Assembly: GCF_902459615.1 (NCBI RefSeq)
Contig: NZ_CABPSA010000008.1
Location: 248,001-312,000, forward strand
DNA length: 64,000 nt
Direction of reading: 5' to 3'
Source of the DNA: Pandoraea commovens
GTDB taxonomy: Bacteria; Pseudomonadota; Gammaproteobacteria; Burkholderiales; Burkholderiaceae
This document shows, piece by piece, positions 25,214-32,593 of the stretch. Every line of letters starts with the position of its first letter. Position 1 is the stretch's first letter. The translations under genes and the position numbers were made by a program. A model generated the notes under the pieces. It saw only the letters and a program-made list of their open reading frames with translations. It ran no database searches and was not told where the DNA came from.

Positions 25214-26311
25214 ATGACTGCAATCGAAGCAACTCAAGTGGGTGATCAAACGGCGGCACAATCGTCGGCACAAGCGCCGCGTCTGACGTCGCTTTCGCAC
25301 GGCGGCGGCTGCGGCTGCAAGATCGCGCCGGGCATCCTTTCCGAATTGCTGGCGCGCACCGACGCGCCGCTGCCTGCCCCGGCTGCGCTGCTGGTGGGCA
25401 CCGAAACGTCCGACGACGCGGCCGTCTACCAGCTCAACGACGAGCAGGCCATCATCGCGACGACGGACTTCTTCATGCCCATCGTCGACAATCCGTTCGA
25501 CTTTGGCCGCATCGCCGCGACCAACGCACTCTCCGACATCTACGCGATGGGCGGCAAGCCGATTTTCGCGCTGGCCATCGTCGGCATGCCGATCAACGTA
25601 TTGCCGCACGAAACGATCCGCGAGATTCTGCGCGGCGGCGAGTCGATCTGCGCCGAAGCGGGTATTCCGATTGCGGGCGGGCACAGCATCGATTCGGTCG
25701 AGCCGATCTACGGCCTGGCGGCGCTGGGCGTGGTGCATCCGAAGCGCTTGAAGCGCAATGCCGACGCGCAAGCCGGTGACGTGCTCGTGCTCGGCAAGCC
25801 GCTCGGCGTCGGCGTGATGTCGGCCGCACTCAAGAAGAATCAACTGGACGACGAGGGCTACCGCTGCATGATCGACGCCACCACGCGCCTCAATCGCGTG
25901 GGCCCGGCGCTCGCCGCGTTGCCTGGCGTACATGCGCTGACCGACGTGACCGGTTTCGGTCTGCTCGGTCACACGCTGGAGATGTGCCGAGGCGCGAATC
26001 TCGCCGCCTATCTGCGCATGTCGGACGTGCCGCTGTTCGACGGCGTGCGCGAACTGGCCGACAAGGGCTGCATTACCGGCGCGTCCGGTCGCAACTGGGC
26101 GTCGTACGGCAAATCGGTCGAGCTTGGGGAACGCATTACGGAGCGTGACCGCGATCTGCTGTGCGATCCGCAGACGGCGGGTGGCTTGCTAGTGTCGTGC
26201 GCGCCGGGCGCGGTGGACGACGTGCTCGCCGTCTTCCGTGCCGACGGCTTCGACGCCGCCGGGATCGTGGGTGCGATGCGTCCGGGCACACCGGGTGTGC
26301 GCGTCATCTGA
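25214..26311 (+). CDS. selD: Selenide, water dikinase
   Basis: A 365-residue SelD with the glycine-rich active loop HGGGCGCK (C33 and K36 match C17 and K20 of E. coli SelD), so this is the cysteine, not selenocysteine, form. It makes selenophosphate from selenide and ATP for tRNA 2-selenouridine and/or selenocysteine. DDAAVYQLNDEQAIIATTDFF and the C-terminal DPQTAGGLL block are family hallmarks. No selA, selB or mnmH lies next to it. A terminator follows. Confidence 0.95.
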   Translation: MTAIEATQVGDQTAAQSSAQAPRLTSLSHGGGCGCKIAPGILSELLARTDAPLPAPAALLVGTETSDDAAVYQLNDEQAIIATTDFFMPIVDNPFDFGRIAATNALSDIYAMGGKPIFALAIVGMPINVLPHETIREILRGGESICAEAGIPIAGGHSIDSVEPIYGLAALGVVHPKRLKRNADAQAGDVLVLGKPLGVGVMSAALKKNQLDDEGYRCMIDATTRLNRVGPALAALPGVHALTDVTGFGLLGHTLEMCRGANLAAYLRMSDVPLFDGVRELADKGCITGASGRNWASYGKSVELGERITERDRDLLCDPQTAGGLLVSCAPGAVDDVLAVFRADGFDAAGIVGAMRPGTPGVRVI

Positions 26312-26352
26312 CGAGCGGCTTGCCGTCGTCTAACTGCGGTCGTCCAAATGAC

Positions 26353-26388
26353 AACGGGCGCTCTCCGGTCTTCGGGGAGCGCCCGTTT
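26353..26388. terminator. Terminator between selD and the alpha/beta hydrolase
   Basis: AACGGGCGCTC (26353-26363) pairs with GAGCGCCCGTT (26377-26387), followed by TGGTTT. Confidence 0.75.
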
Positions 26389-26406
26389 GGTTTCTGCGAC
26401 GTCAGG

Positions 26407-26450
26407 CGTCAGCCCACACGTCAGCCCACACGTCAGCCCATAGGTCAGCC
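26407..26450. repeat. 12-bp tandem repeat, about 3.5 units
   Basis: The unit CGTCAGCCCACA occurs at 26407 and 26419, then as CGTCAGCCCATA at 26431, with a partial GGTCAGCC after it. It lies between selD's terminator and the hydrolase stop. Confidence 0.8.
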
Positions 26451-26457
26451 GCGGCGA

Positions 26458-27279
26458 TCACGCCGCCTGACGTTGTCCCTGTGCGCCAATGAACGCGACG
26501 ATAGCCTCGCCGAGCGGTGCCGGAGCGTCGCGATGCGGCGAGTGTCCGCAGTCCGGCAGCTTCACCACCTTCGCGTGTGGCACGTGCGCGGCGATGCTAT
26601 CCATCTGCGCCATCGTGCCGTACTCGTCGTCCTCGCCCTGAATCGCGAGCAACGGCTTCGAGATGGTCGCCACCGCACCGACCAGATTCCAGTCGCGAAA
26701 CGCCGGATTCAGCCAGATGTCGTTCCAGCCCCAGAACGCCGAGTCCACATCGTCGTGATAGCGGCCGAGCCTCAAACGCAGGTCCGTCGTCTCGTAGACG
26801 GTTTTCGTCTTTGCGATGCTCTCGACGGAAACGTCCTCGACGAACAGATGCGGTGCGATCACGACCGCGCCAGCCAGCCGGTCAGGGAACGCCGCTGAGA
26901 ACAGCAGCGCAATCGAGCCGCCATCGCTGTGACCGACGAGCCACACGCGGTCCGCCTGCGCCGCACCGATACCGACCGCGTCGAGAAACGCGGGGAGTAC
27001 TTCGCGCGCCTGACGGTGCATGAAGTCGACGGGCCACTTCTCATCCTTCGGGCGCGGCGTCGAGCGGCCATAGCCGTTGCGTGAAAACACGAGACCGCGA
27101 TAGCCGCCCGCGTCGCACAATTGCTGCGGCCAGTCCTTCCACATGGCGATGGAGCCGAGCCCTTCGTGCAGAAACACCAGCAGCGGCGCGTCGGTGCGCT
27201 CGCGGTTGATCCATCGATACTCCAGCGAGAGCGCACCGTGCGAGGGCGTTTCGATCTCTGCGAACTGTACGTCCGACAT
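26458..27279 (-). CDS. Alpha/beta hydrolase of the benzoate (box) cluster
   Basis: A 273-residue alpha/beta hydrolase with the nucleophile elbow VGHSDGGS, an oxyanion region FLHEGLGSIAMW, an acid within GEDDEYG and the catalytic His in DCGHSPHRD. It follows the benzoate-CoA ligase gene on the same strand, separated only by a MITE-like element, so it belongs to the box operon. Related clusters carry such a hydrolase, possibly a thioesterase or lactone hydrolase; that role is inferred. AGGAG lies 11 nt before the ATG at 27279. Confidence 0.85.
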   Translation of the reverse strand: MSDVQFAEIETPSHGALSLEYRWINRERTDAPLLVFLHEGLGSIAMWKDWPQQLCDAGGYRGLVFSRNGYGRSTPRPKDEKWPVDFMHRQAREVLPAFLDAVGIGAAQADRVWLVGHSDGGSIALLFSAAFPDRLAGAVVIAPHLFVEDVSVESIAKTKTVYETTDLRLRLGRYHDDVDSAFWGWNDIWLNPAFRDWNLVGAVATISKPLLAIQGEDDEYGTMAQMDSIAAHVPHAKVVKLPDCGHSPHRDAPAPLGEAIVAFIGAQGQRQAA

Positions 27280-27296
27280 TCTGTTTCTGTCTCCTA

Positions 27297-27563
27297 GGGT
27301 CTGTTCACGCTAATTCCGGACTCGTGAACGTGTTCTACCGGCTGGCTGGCAAGGCACCGCCAGCGCCGCTTGGTCGCCCCAAGCAAGCTGGCGGTAACGC
27401 GGCCAGGCGGCCGGTAGGGCACGTTCCCTACGGGTTGTCCACCCAAAGGGGCGATCGCGGCGTCATGATCCTCGCGAATATTCCCGATATTCGCTTCGGC
27501 TCATTCCTTGCGCTCGCCCCTTTGGCCGGGCAACACGAGCCCGGAATTAGTGTGAACAGACCC
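27297..27563 (+). mobile_element. MITE-like element, copy 1 (267 bp)
   Basis: It begins GGGTCTGTTCAC and ends GTGAACAGACCC. The terminal inverted repeats are 30 bp with 2 mismatches, and TA flanks both ends (27295-27296, 27564-27565), as in a TA target duplication. A second copy lies at 57939-58202 in the opposite orientation. Inside is a small open frame (LGRPKQAGGNAARRPVGHVP...) shared with copy 2, but no transposase. It lies between the benzoate-CoA ligase stop and the hydrolase ribosome binding site. The C at 27563 and the flanking TA form the ligase stop codon. Confidence 0.85.
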
Positions 27564-29134
27564 TAAAGCATCTCGCGCAGCTTGAAGCGCTGAACCTTGC
27601 CCGTGGCGGTCTTCGGAAGATCGTCGACGAACACCAGCTCGCGAGGATATTTGTGTGGCGCGAGGCGCGCCTTGACGAAGGCCTTCAACTCGGTCGCCAT
27701 GGCGTCCGTGGCGACCAGCCCCGGCTTGAGGACGACGAACGCCTGCGTCTTCGTCAGACCGTTGTCGTCGCGTCCCACGACCCCCGCCTCCAGCACTGCG
27801 TCGTGCTGCATCAGTACCATCTCGACTTCGATGGGGGAGACGTATTGGCCGCTGACCTTGAGCATATCGTCACTGCGTCCCGCATAGACGTAATACCCAT
27901 TGGGCAGACGCTGGTACTTGTCGCCGCTCTTGAGCCAGTCGCCGAGGAACGTCGCGCGCGACTTCTCGCGGTTGCACCAGTACATGAGTGCGGCGCTCGG
28001 CCCCTTGATGTACAGATCGCCGATTTCACCGTCGGGCACCGGCTGACCGCTCTCGTCGCGCAGCTCCACGGCGTAGCCGGGCACTGGTTCGCCGGTCGTG
28101 CCGTAGGCGACCTGACCTGCGCGGTTCGACAGGAAGATGTGCAGCATTTCGGTCGAGCCGATGCCGTCCAGAATCTCCGCACCGAAGTGCGCGGTGAAGC
28201 GCTCGCCGATCTCACGCGGCAGCGCTTCGCCTGCCGACGTGCACAGGCGCAGCGCCACGTCGGCGCGGGCGGGCAGATGCGGCGAGGCGAGCAGCGTGGC
28301 GTAGAGCGTCGGCACGCCGTAGAAGATCGTCGGACGATGTTCACGCAGTCGCTTTGCGACCGCCTCCGCCGTGGGGCGCTCCGCCATCAGCACGATGGTT
28401 GCGCCGACCGACAGTGGGAACGTTAGCCCGTTACCGAGTCCGTATGCGAAGAACAGTTTGGCCGCAGAGAACACGATGTCGTCTTCGCGAATGCCGAGCA
28501 CGTTGCGTCCGTAAGTCTCTGCCGTCCAGTAGAGATTGGCGTGCGTGTGCACGGTGCCCTTGGGCTTGCCGGTCGAGCCCGAGGAGTACAGCCAGAACGC
28601 GATGTCGTCGCCTGCCGTGTCGACGGGCAGCGCGCTGGGCGCGCCATCGAGAAGTGCGTCGAATGTCGGCAATGCGGTCGCACCATCGGTCTCGGCCGCA
28701 ATCGGTTGCGAGACGATGCACGGCGGCGGCGACCCGGCCTCGGCGACCTTGTCGAGCGCAGCCTGCACCGTCGGCATCAGTGCGCCGGAGGCGATCACGA
28801 GCTGCGCTTTGCAATGCGAGATCATGTACGCGTAGTCGTCGGCCGTGAGCAGCGTGTTCACGACGACCGGCACCACGCCCGCATATAGCGCGCCGAGAAA
28901 CGCGATGGGCAGATCGATGGTGTCGAGCATGACGAGCAGGATGCGCTCTTCGCGATGCACGCCCGCGCGCGTGAGGCCGGTGGCGAAGCGTCGGCTTTGC
29001 TCGGCCAGTTCGCCATAGGTCAGCGCGCGCGTGTCGTCGAGATATGCAGTCTTGGCAGCGCGCTCGCGGTTGAGCGCCTCCAGATGCGCAGCGAAGTTGA
29101 AGTTCGCTGGCGGTGGGGTGAGTACGGCTTCCAT
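27563..29134 (-). CDS. bclA: Benzoate-CoA ligase
   Basis: A 523-residue acyl-CoA synthetase of the ANL superfamily. It has the ATP-binding loop YSSGSTGKPKG, the A5 region DGIGSTEMLHIF and the C-terminal catalytic lysine in PKTATGKVQRFKL. The sequence closely fits benzoate-CoA ligases, which make benzoyl-CoA from benzoate, ATP and CoA, the first step of the box pathway. GGAGG precedes the ATG at 29134. The TAG stop is built at the boundary of the adjacent MITE-like element. Confidence 0.93.
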   Translation of the reverse strand: MEAVLTPPPANFNFAAHLEALNRERAAKTAYLDDTRALTYGELAEQSRRFATGLTRAGVHREERILLVMLDTIDLPIAFLGALYAGVVPVVVNTLLTADDYAYMISHCKAQLVIASGALMPTVQAALDKVAEAGSPPPCIVSQPIAAETDGATALPTFDALLDGAPSALPVDTAGDDIAFWLYSSGSTGKPKGTVHTHANLYWTAETYGRNVLGIREDDIVFSAAKLFFAYGLGNGLTFPLSVGATIVLMAERPTAEAVAKRLREHRPTIFYGVPTLYATLLASPHLPARADVALRLCTSAGEALPREIGERFTAHFGAEILDGIGSTEMLHIFLSNRAGQVAYGTTGEPVPGYAVELRDESGQPVPDGEIGDLYIKGPSAALMYWCNREKSRATFLGDWLKSGDKYQRLPNGYYVYAGRSDDMLKVSGQYVSPIEVEMVLMQHDAVLEAGVVGRDDNGLTKTQAFVVLKPGLVATDAMATELKAFVKARLAPHKYPRELVFVDDLPKTATGKVQRFKLREML

Positions 29135-29283
29135 GTTGCCTCCGGTGGATCACCACACGGCGCAGCGCACTCCAACGGGCGCGGCACGCGTGGCGTGAGT
29201 TCTATTCAGCGCTCTGACGGCGCCTCTTTGAATCACCTTGACTGCGACGGCTTGCGACTTCTACGACTGGCGTAAAACGGTGC

Positions 29284-29310
29284 CGATGGCGGAGGCTGTA
29301 CCCGCCATCG
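29284..29310 (-). terminator. Hairpin between boxD and the benzoate-CoA ligase gene
   Basis: CGATGGCGG (29284-29292) and CCGCCATCG (29302-29310) form a 9-bp stem with a 9-nt loop. On the minus strand GTTTTA follows a few bases on. It may attenuate readthrough from boxD into the ligase gene. Confidence 0.5.
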
Positions 29311-29348
29311 ACTTAAATCTGCGTTGTGTCTGCGACATCGTTGCGACG

Positions 29349-30935
29349 TTATGACTTCGGCAGTTCGACGGCGTCCTGCGTCAGCGCTTCAACGAGGGCG
29401 GCAGGCCCCTGAACGGCAGAGCGCACGTGATAGAAGCGCAGCGCGCGCAGGCCACCGAGTTCTTCGCCGCCACCGGCGCGTCCCGGGCCGCCGTGCAGCG
29501 CCTGCGGCATGACGTTGCCGTGACCCGTCTGCGTCTTGGCGACCGACGGATCGACGGCGTGAACGCGACCATGCGCGTCGGCCAGCGCAAGGGCGGGCGC
29601 GCGCATGGCGATGGCGTCGTTGCTGTACAGCGAGACAACCAGCGACCCCTGACCGCGCTTGGCGAGTACGACGGCTTCGTCGAGATCGCGATAACCGATG
29701 AGCGTCGCCACCGGGCCGAAGACTTCGGTGTCGTGCACGCGCTTGCCTGCCGAACCCTCGCGCAGACCCAGCAGCACGGGCGCGACACAGGCGCTATTCA
29801 CATCGGCGTCGACAAAGACGGCGTCGCGATTCCCGTCGTAAAGCGTTTCGGCTTCGGCCTGCAAATGCGCAATGCCGTCGAGCACTGCGCGCTTTTGCGC
29901 AGCGCTCACGAGCGAACCCATCTTCACGGTCTCGTTGCGCGGGTTGCCGACGACTGTCTTCGCCAGTCGCTCGGCAATGGCGGCCGCCGCCGCGTCGAAA
30001 TGCTCGACCGGCACCATCGCGCGACGAATCGCCGTGCACTTCTGCCCCGACTTGACCGTCATCTCGCGCGCCACTTCGCGCACGAACTGATCGAAGGCGG
30101 CGGTGCCCGGTGCGGCGTCCGGCAAAAGGATGGCGCTGTTCAGGCTGTCGGCCTCCACGTTGATGCGCGCGGAGCGTTCGGTGAAGGCGGGATGTGCGCG
30201 CAACGTGGCGGCGGTGTCCGCCGAGCCAGTGAACGAGACCACATCGAACGGTCCGATGCGCTCGAGCAGACCGGCGGCGCTGCCGCAGATCACCGACAGG
30301 CTGCCCGGCGGCAGAATGCCTGCGGTGACCACATCGGCCACCATGCGTTGCGTGAGCCACGCGGTCGACGTCGCAGGTTTGACGATGACGGGCACACCCG
30401 CCAGCAACGCACCTGCCGCCTTTTCCCAGAGACCCCACGCGGGGAAGTTGAAAGCGTTGATGAAAAGGGCGACACCCGGCGTCGGACGGAATACATGACG
30501 CACGGCAAACGACGCGTCTTTGGCAAGCGGCACGGCGGCGCCATCGAGCAGCGTGTGCGCATCGCCCAGTGATGTACCCAGCTTCGCGTAGGTGGAAAGT
30601 GTGTAAATCGCGCCGTCGATGTCGACAGCGGAGTCGGTGGCGACCGTGCCCGAGTTGGCCGTCGCGATGGCGTAGTAGTCGTCGCGATTCGTCTGCAACG
30701 TGGCGACGATCTGCGAGAGCCGCTGCGCCCGTTCGCCATACGACAGCGCACGCAGCGCGGGGCCTGCCGTGTCGCGCGAGAAGGCAAATGCGGCGTCGAG
30801 ATCGAGACCGGCGCTCGAGACGAAGGCGAGCGTGTCGCCCGTCACGGGATCGGTCAGCGCAGTGCGCTCGCCGCCACCGGCCACCCATTGGCCAGCGACG
30901 TAGTTTTCCAGCAAGGCAGGGGTACTCATATCCAT
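29349..30935 (-). CDS. boxD: 3,4-dehydroadipyl-CoA semialdehyde dehydrogenase
   Basis: A 528-residue aldehyde dehydrogenase of the PaaZ/BoxD type. INAFNFPAWGLWEKAAGALLAG is the NAD(P)-binding segment; SGQKCTAIRR holds the catalytic cysteine, and INVEADSLN stands at the general-base glutamate position. It oxidises the BoxC product semialdehyde to 3,4-dehydroadipyl-CoA. It lies between the DUF4863 gene and the ligase gene in the minus-strand arm of the box island. Start is ambiguous between ATGs at 30935 and 30929; both have a weak Shine-Dalgarno. Confidence 0.92.
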   Translation of the reverse strand: MDMSTPALLENYVAGQWVAGGGERTALTDPVTGDTLAFVSSAGLDLDAAFAFSRDTAGPALRALSYGERAQRLSQIVATLQTNRDDYYAIATANSGTVATDSAVDIDGAIYTLSTYAKLGTSLGDAHTLLDGAAVPLAKDASFAVRHVFRPTPGVALFINAFNFPAWGLWEKAAGALLAGVPVIVKPATSTAWLTQRMVADVVTAGILPPGSLSVICGSAAGLLERIGPFDVVSFTGSADTAATLRAHPAFTERSARINVEADSLNSAILLPDAAPGTAAFDQFVREVAREMTVKSGQKCTAIRRAMVPVEHFDAAAAAIAERLAKTVVGNPRNETVKMGSLVSAAQKRAVLDGIAHLQAEAETLYDGNRDAVFVDADVNSACVAPVLLGLREGSAGKRVHDTEVFGPVATLIGYRDLDEAVVLAKRGQGSLVVSLYSNDAIAMRAPALALADAHGRVHAVDPSVAKTQTGHGNVMPQALHGGPGRAGGGEELGGLRALRFYHVRSAVQGPAALVEALTQDAVELPKS

Positions 30936-30977
30936 CAACCGAAATGAATCAAGCAGAGATGCAGGGGCGCGCCGGTT

Positions 30978-31448
30978 TCAGGCGCTGCGCGTAAATTCGA
31001 TAGCGCCTTCGGGCAACAGGTACAGCACGAGGGCACGGCCGCTCGCCACTGTCGGGCGATGCGCGGTGCCCGGGCCGTACACGCACCAGCCAGCGGGGTG
31101 TCCGTCGAAGGTCGCGCCCGGCGTGAGCGGCATGATCAGATCGATTTCGCCATTGGGATGCACGTGGTGCGGTCCGGCCAGATCGGCCATGTCGACGACG
31201 TCCACGGAAAAGCCGTGCGTCTCGGGCGTGGGCTTGATGACGCGCCCGTACCGAATGCCGCCGCCTTCGCGATTGCACAGCCAGCCCTCTGCCACGCCAG
31301 TGCGGCAGGCGTCGATGAGGGCTTCGTAACCTGGGGAGCCCGCGCCGTAGTTGGCGTTGAGCCAGTCGGCAAGCGAGTTGTCTAGAGGGCGACCGTCGAG
31401 CTGACGTGTCACGTCGGCGATCAGCGCCTGAAATTGGGGCACATCCAT
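30978..31448 (-). CDS. DUF4863 (4-hydroxylaminobenzoate lyase-like) cupin protein
   Basis: A 156-residue protein with the cupin-like metal-site pattern GPHHVHPNGEIDLIMP and a second block GTAHRPTV. This fits DUF4863, the family of 4-hydroxylaminobenzoate lyase. It is the first gene of the minus-strand arm, divergent from boxR, so it is controlled with benzoate catabolism. Its role in the box pathway is not established. AGGAG lies 6 nt before the ATG at 31448. Confidence 0.8.
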   Translation of the reverse strand: MDVPQFQALIADVTRQLDGRPLDNSLADWLNANYGAGSPGYEALIDACRTGVAEGWLCNREGGGIRYGRVIKPTPETHGFSVDVVDMADLAGPHHVHPNGEIDLIMPLTPGATFDGHPAGWCVYGPGTAHRPTVASGRALVLYLLPEGAIEFTRSA

Positions 31449-31525
31449 CCATGTCTCCTGGGGACGTCGTGTTTGCTTTTTTACCGACGCATGGTGAAAA
31501 TTAGAGCATGCAAATTTGGCTGTCA

Positions 31526-31539
31526 AGCAATATATTACA
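31526..31539. promoter_or_regulatory. Degenerate BoxR-type operator in the divergent promoter region
   Basis: AGCA-ATATAT-TACA matches the TGCA-CTATAT-TGCA site before boxC at 11 of 14 positions. It lies between the DUF4863 start (31448) and the boxR start (31567), where BoxR autoregulation and control of the minus-strand arm would occur. Confidence 0.5.
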
Positions 31540-31566
31540 TGTTACATGCTTCGAGGATCTCATCCG

Positions 31567-32481
31567 ATGAATAAGAGTGCGCAAGCCGATGGGGTGCCGA
31601 CGGCGCGAGGCGCTGGCGAGAAAGACCCGTTTCTGGTCGCACTGGGCGAGCGGGTTCGGACGCTGCGCGCCCGTCGCGGCCTGACCCGTAAGGCGCTAGC
31701 GCTGGATGCCGGAGTCTCCGAGCGTCACGTCGCCAATCTGGAGTCGGGCGTGGGGAACGCCTCCGTGCTGTTCCTGCGTCAGCTCGCACAAGCACTAAAT
31801 TGCACATTGGCCGAAATCGTGGGTGACGAGACCACGTCGTCCGCCGAGTGGCTGCTGATTCGCGAGATTCTGCACGGGCGCGACGGCGAGGCGCTGACGC
31901 GCGCGCGTCAGGCGTTGAGCGAACTCTTCGCGGGCAGCGAGCGAGACCCCGACCGGCGTGGGCGCATCGCGCTGATCGGCCTGCGCGGTGCAGGCAAGTC
32001 GACGCTGGGCCGCATGCTTGCCGACGACATGCACGTACCGTTCGTCGAGCTCAATCGCGTGATCGAACAACTGGCGGGCTGCCCGCCGTCGGAGATCTAT
32101 TCGCTGTATGGCGCGAGCGCCTACCGCCGGTACGAGTTGCGCGCGCTGGAAGCCGTAGTGGCCGAGCATCCGCGCGCCGTGATCGCTTCGCCGGGCGGTA
32201 TCGTCAGCGACGCCGCCACGTTCAATTTCCTGCTGACCCACTGCTATACGGTGTGGCTGCAAGCGTCGCCCGAGGAGCATATGAAGCGCGTGGTGGCACA
32301 GGGCGACCTGCGGCCGATGTCAGGCAATGCGGAAGCGATGGACGACCTCAAGCACATTCTGGCCGGGCGTCAGGACTTCTACGCCAAGGCCGATATGAGC
32401 TTCGACACCGGCGGGCGGGCGCTCGCGGACGCCTATCTGCAACTGCGCGGACGCCTGGCAGTGCAGTTGTCATCCGATTGA
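31567..32481 (+). CDS. boxR: BoxR-type repressor: XRE HTH fused to shikimate kinase-like domain
   Basis: A 304-residue two-domain protein. Residues ~24-85 form an XRE-type HTH (ERVRTLRARRGLTRKALALDAGVSERHVANLESG). Residues ~131-304 resemble shikimate kinase with the P-loop GLRGAGKST (138-146). This fusion is diagnostic of BzdR/BoxR regulators, which repress benzoate genes until benzoyl-CoA binds the kinase-like domain. It sits divergent from the DUF4863-boxD-ligase arm and just upstream of boxC, with operators in both promoters. Confidence 0.93.
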   Translation: MNKSAQADGVPTARGAGEKDPFLVALGERVRTLRARRGLTRKALALDAGVSERHVANLESGVGNASVLFLRQLAQALNCTLAEIVGDETTSSAEWLLIREILHGRDGEALTRARQALSELFAGSERDPDRRGRIALIGLRGAGKSTLGRMLADDMHVPFVELNRVIEQLAGCPPSEIYSLYGASAYRRYELRALEAVVAEHPRAVIASPGGIVSDAATFNFLLTHCYTVWLQASPEEHMKRVVAQGDLRPMSGNAEAMDDLKHILAGRQDFYAKADMSFDTGGRALADAYLQLRGRLAVQLSSD

Positions 32482-32526
32482 TCGAGTACATTCTGCAAAA
32501 TAATTCATTTTTGTTTCTGTAAACGG

Positions 32527-32558
32527 TTGACGATGGGTTTGTGCTGCACTATATTGCA
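32527..32558 (+). promoter_or_regulatory. boxC promoter with TGCA-N6-TGCA operator
   Basis: The -35 TTGACG (32527-32532) and -10 TATATT (32550-32555) are 17 bp apart. TGCA-CTATAT-TGCA (32545-32558) overlaps the -10. The TGCA-N6-TGCA pattern is the operator form described for BzdR/BoxR repressors. Confidence 0.8.
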
Positions 32559-32593
32559 ATCCAACAAGATCATTATTCGAGTTGGAGGCAATC

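Noticed and set aside
26407-26450. Short tandem repeats as a CRISPR array
   Set aside because: Units are 12 bp without spacers and there are no cas genes.
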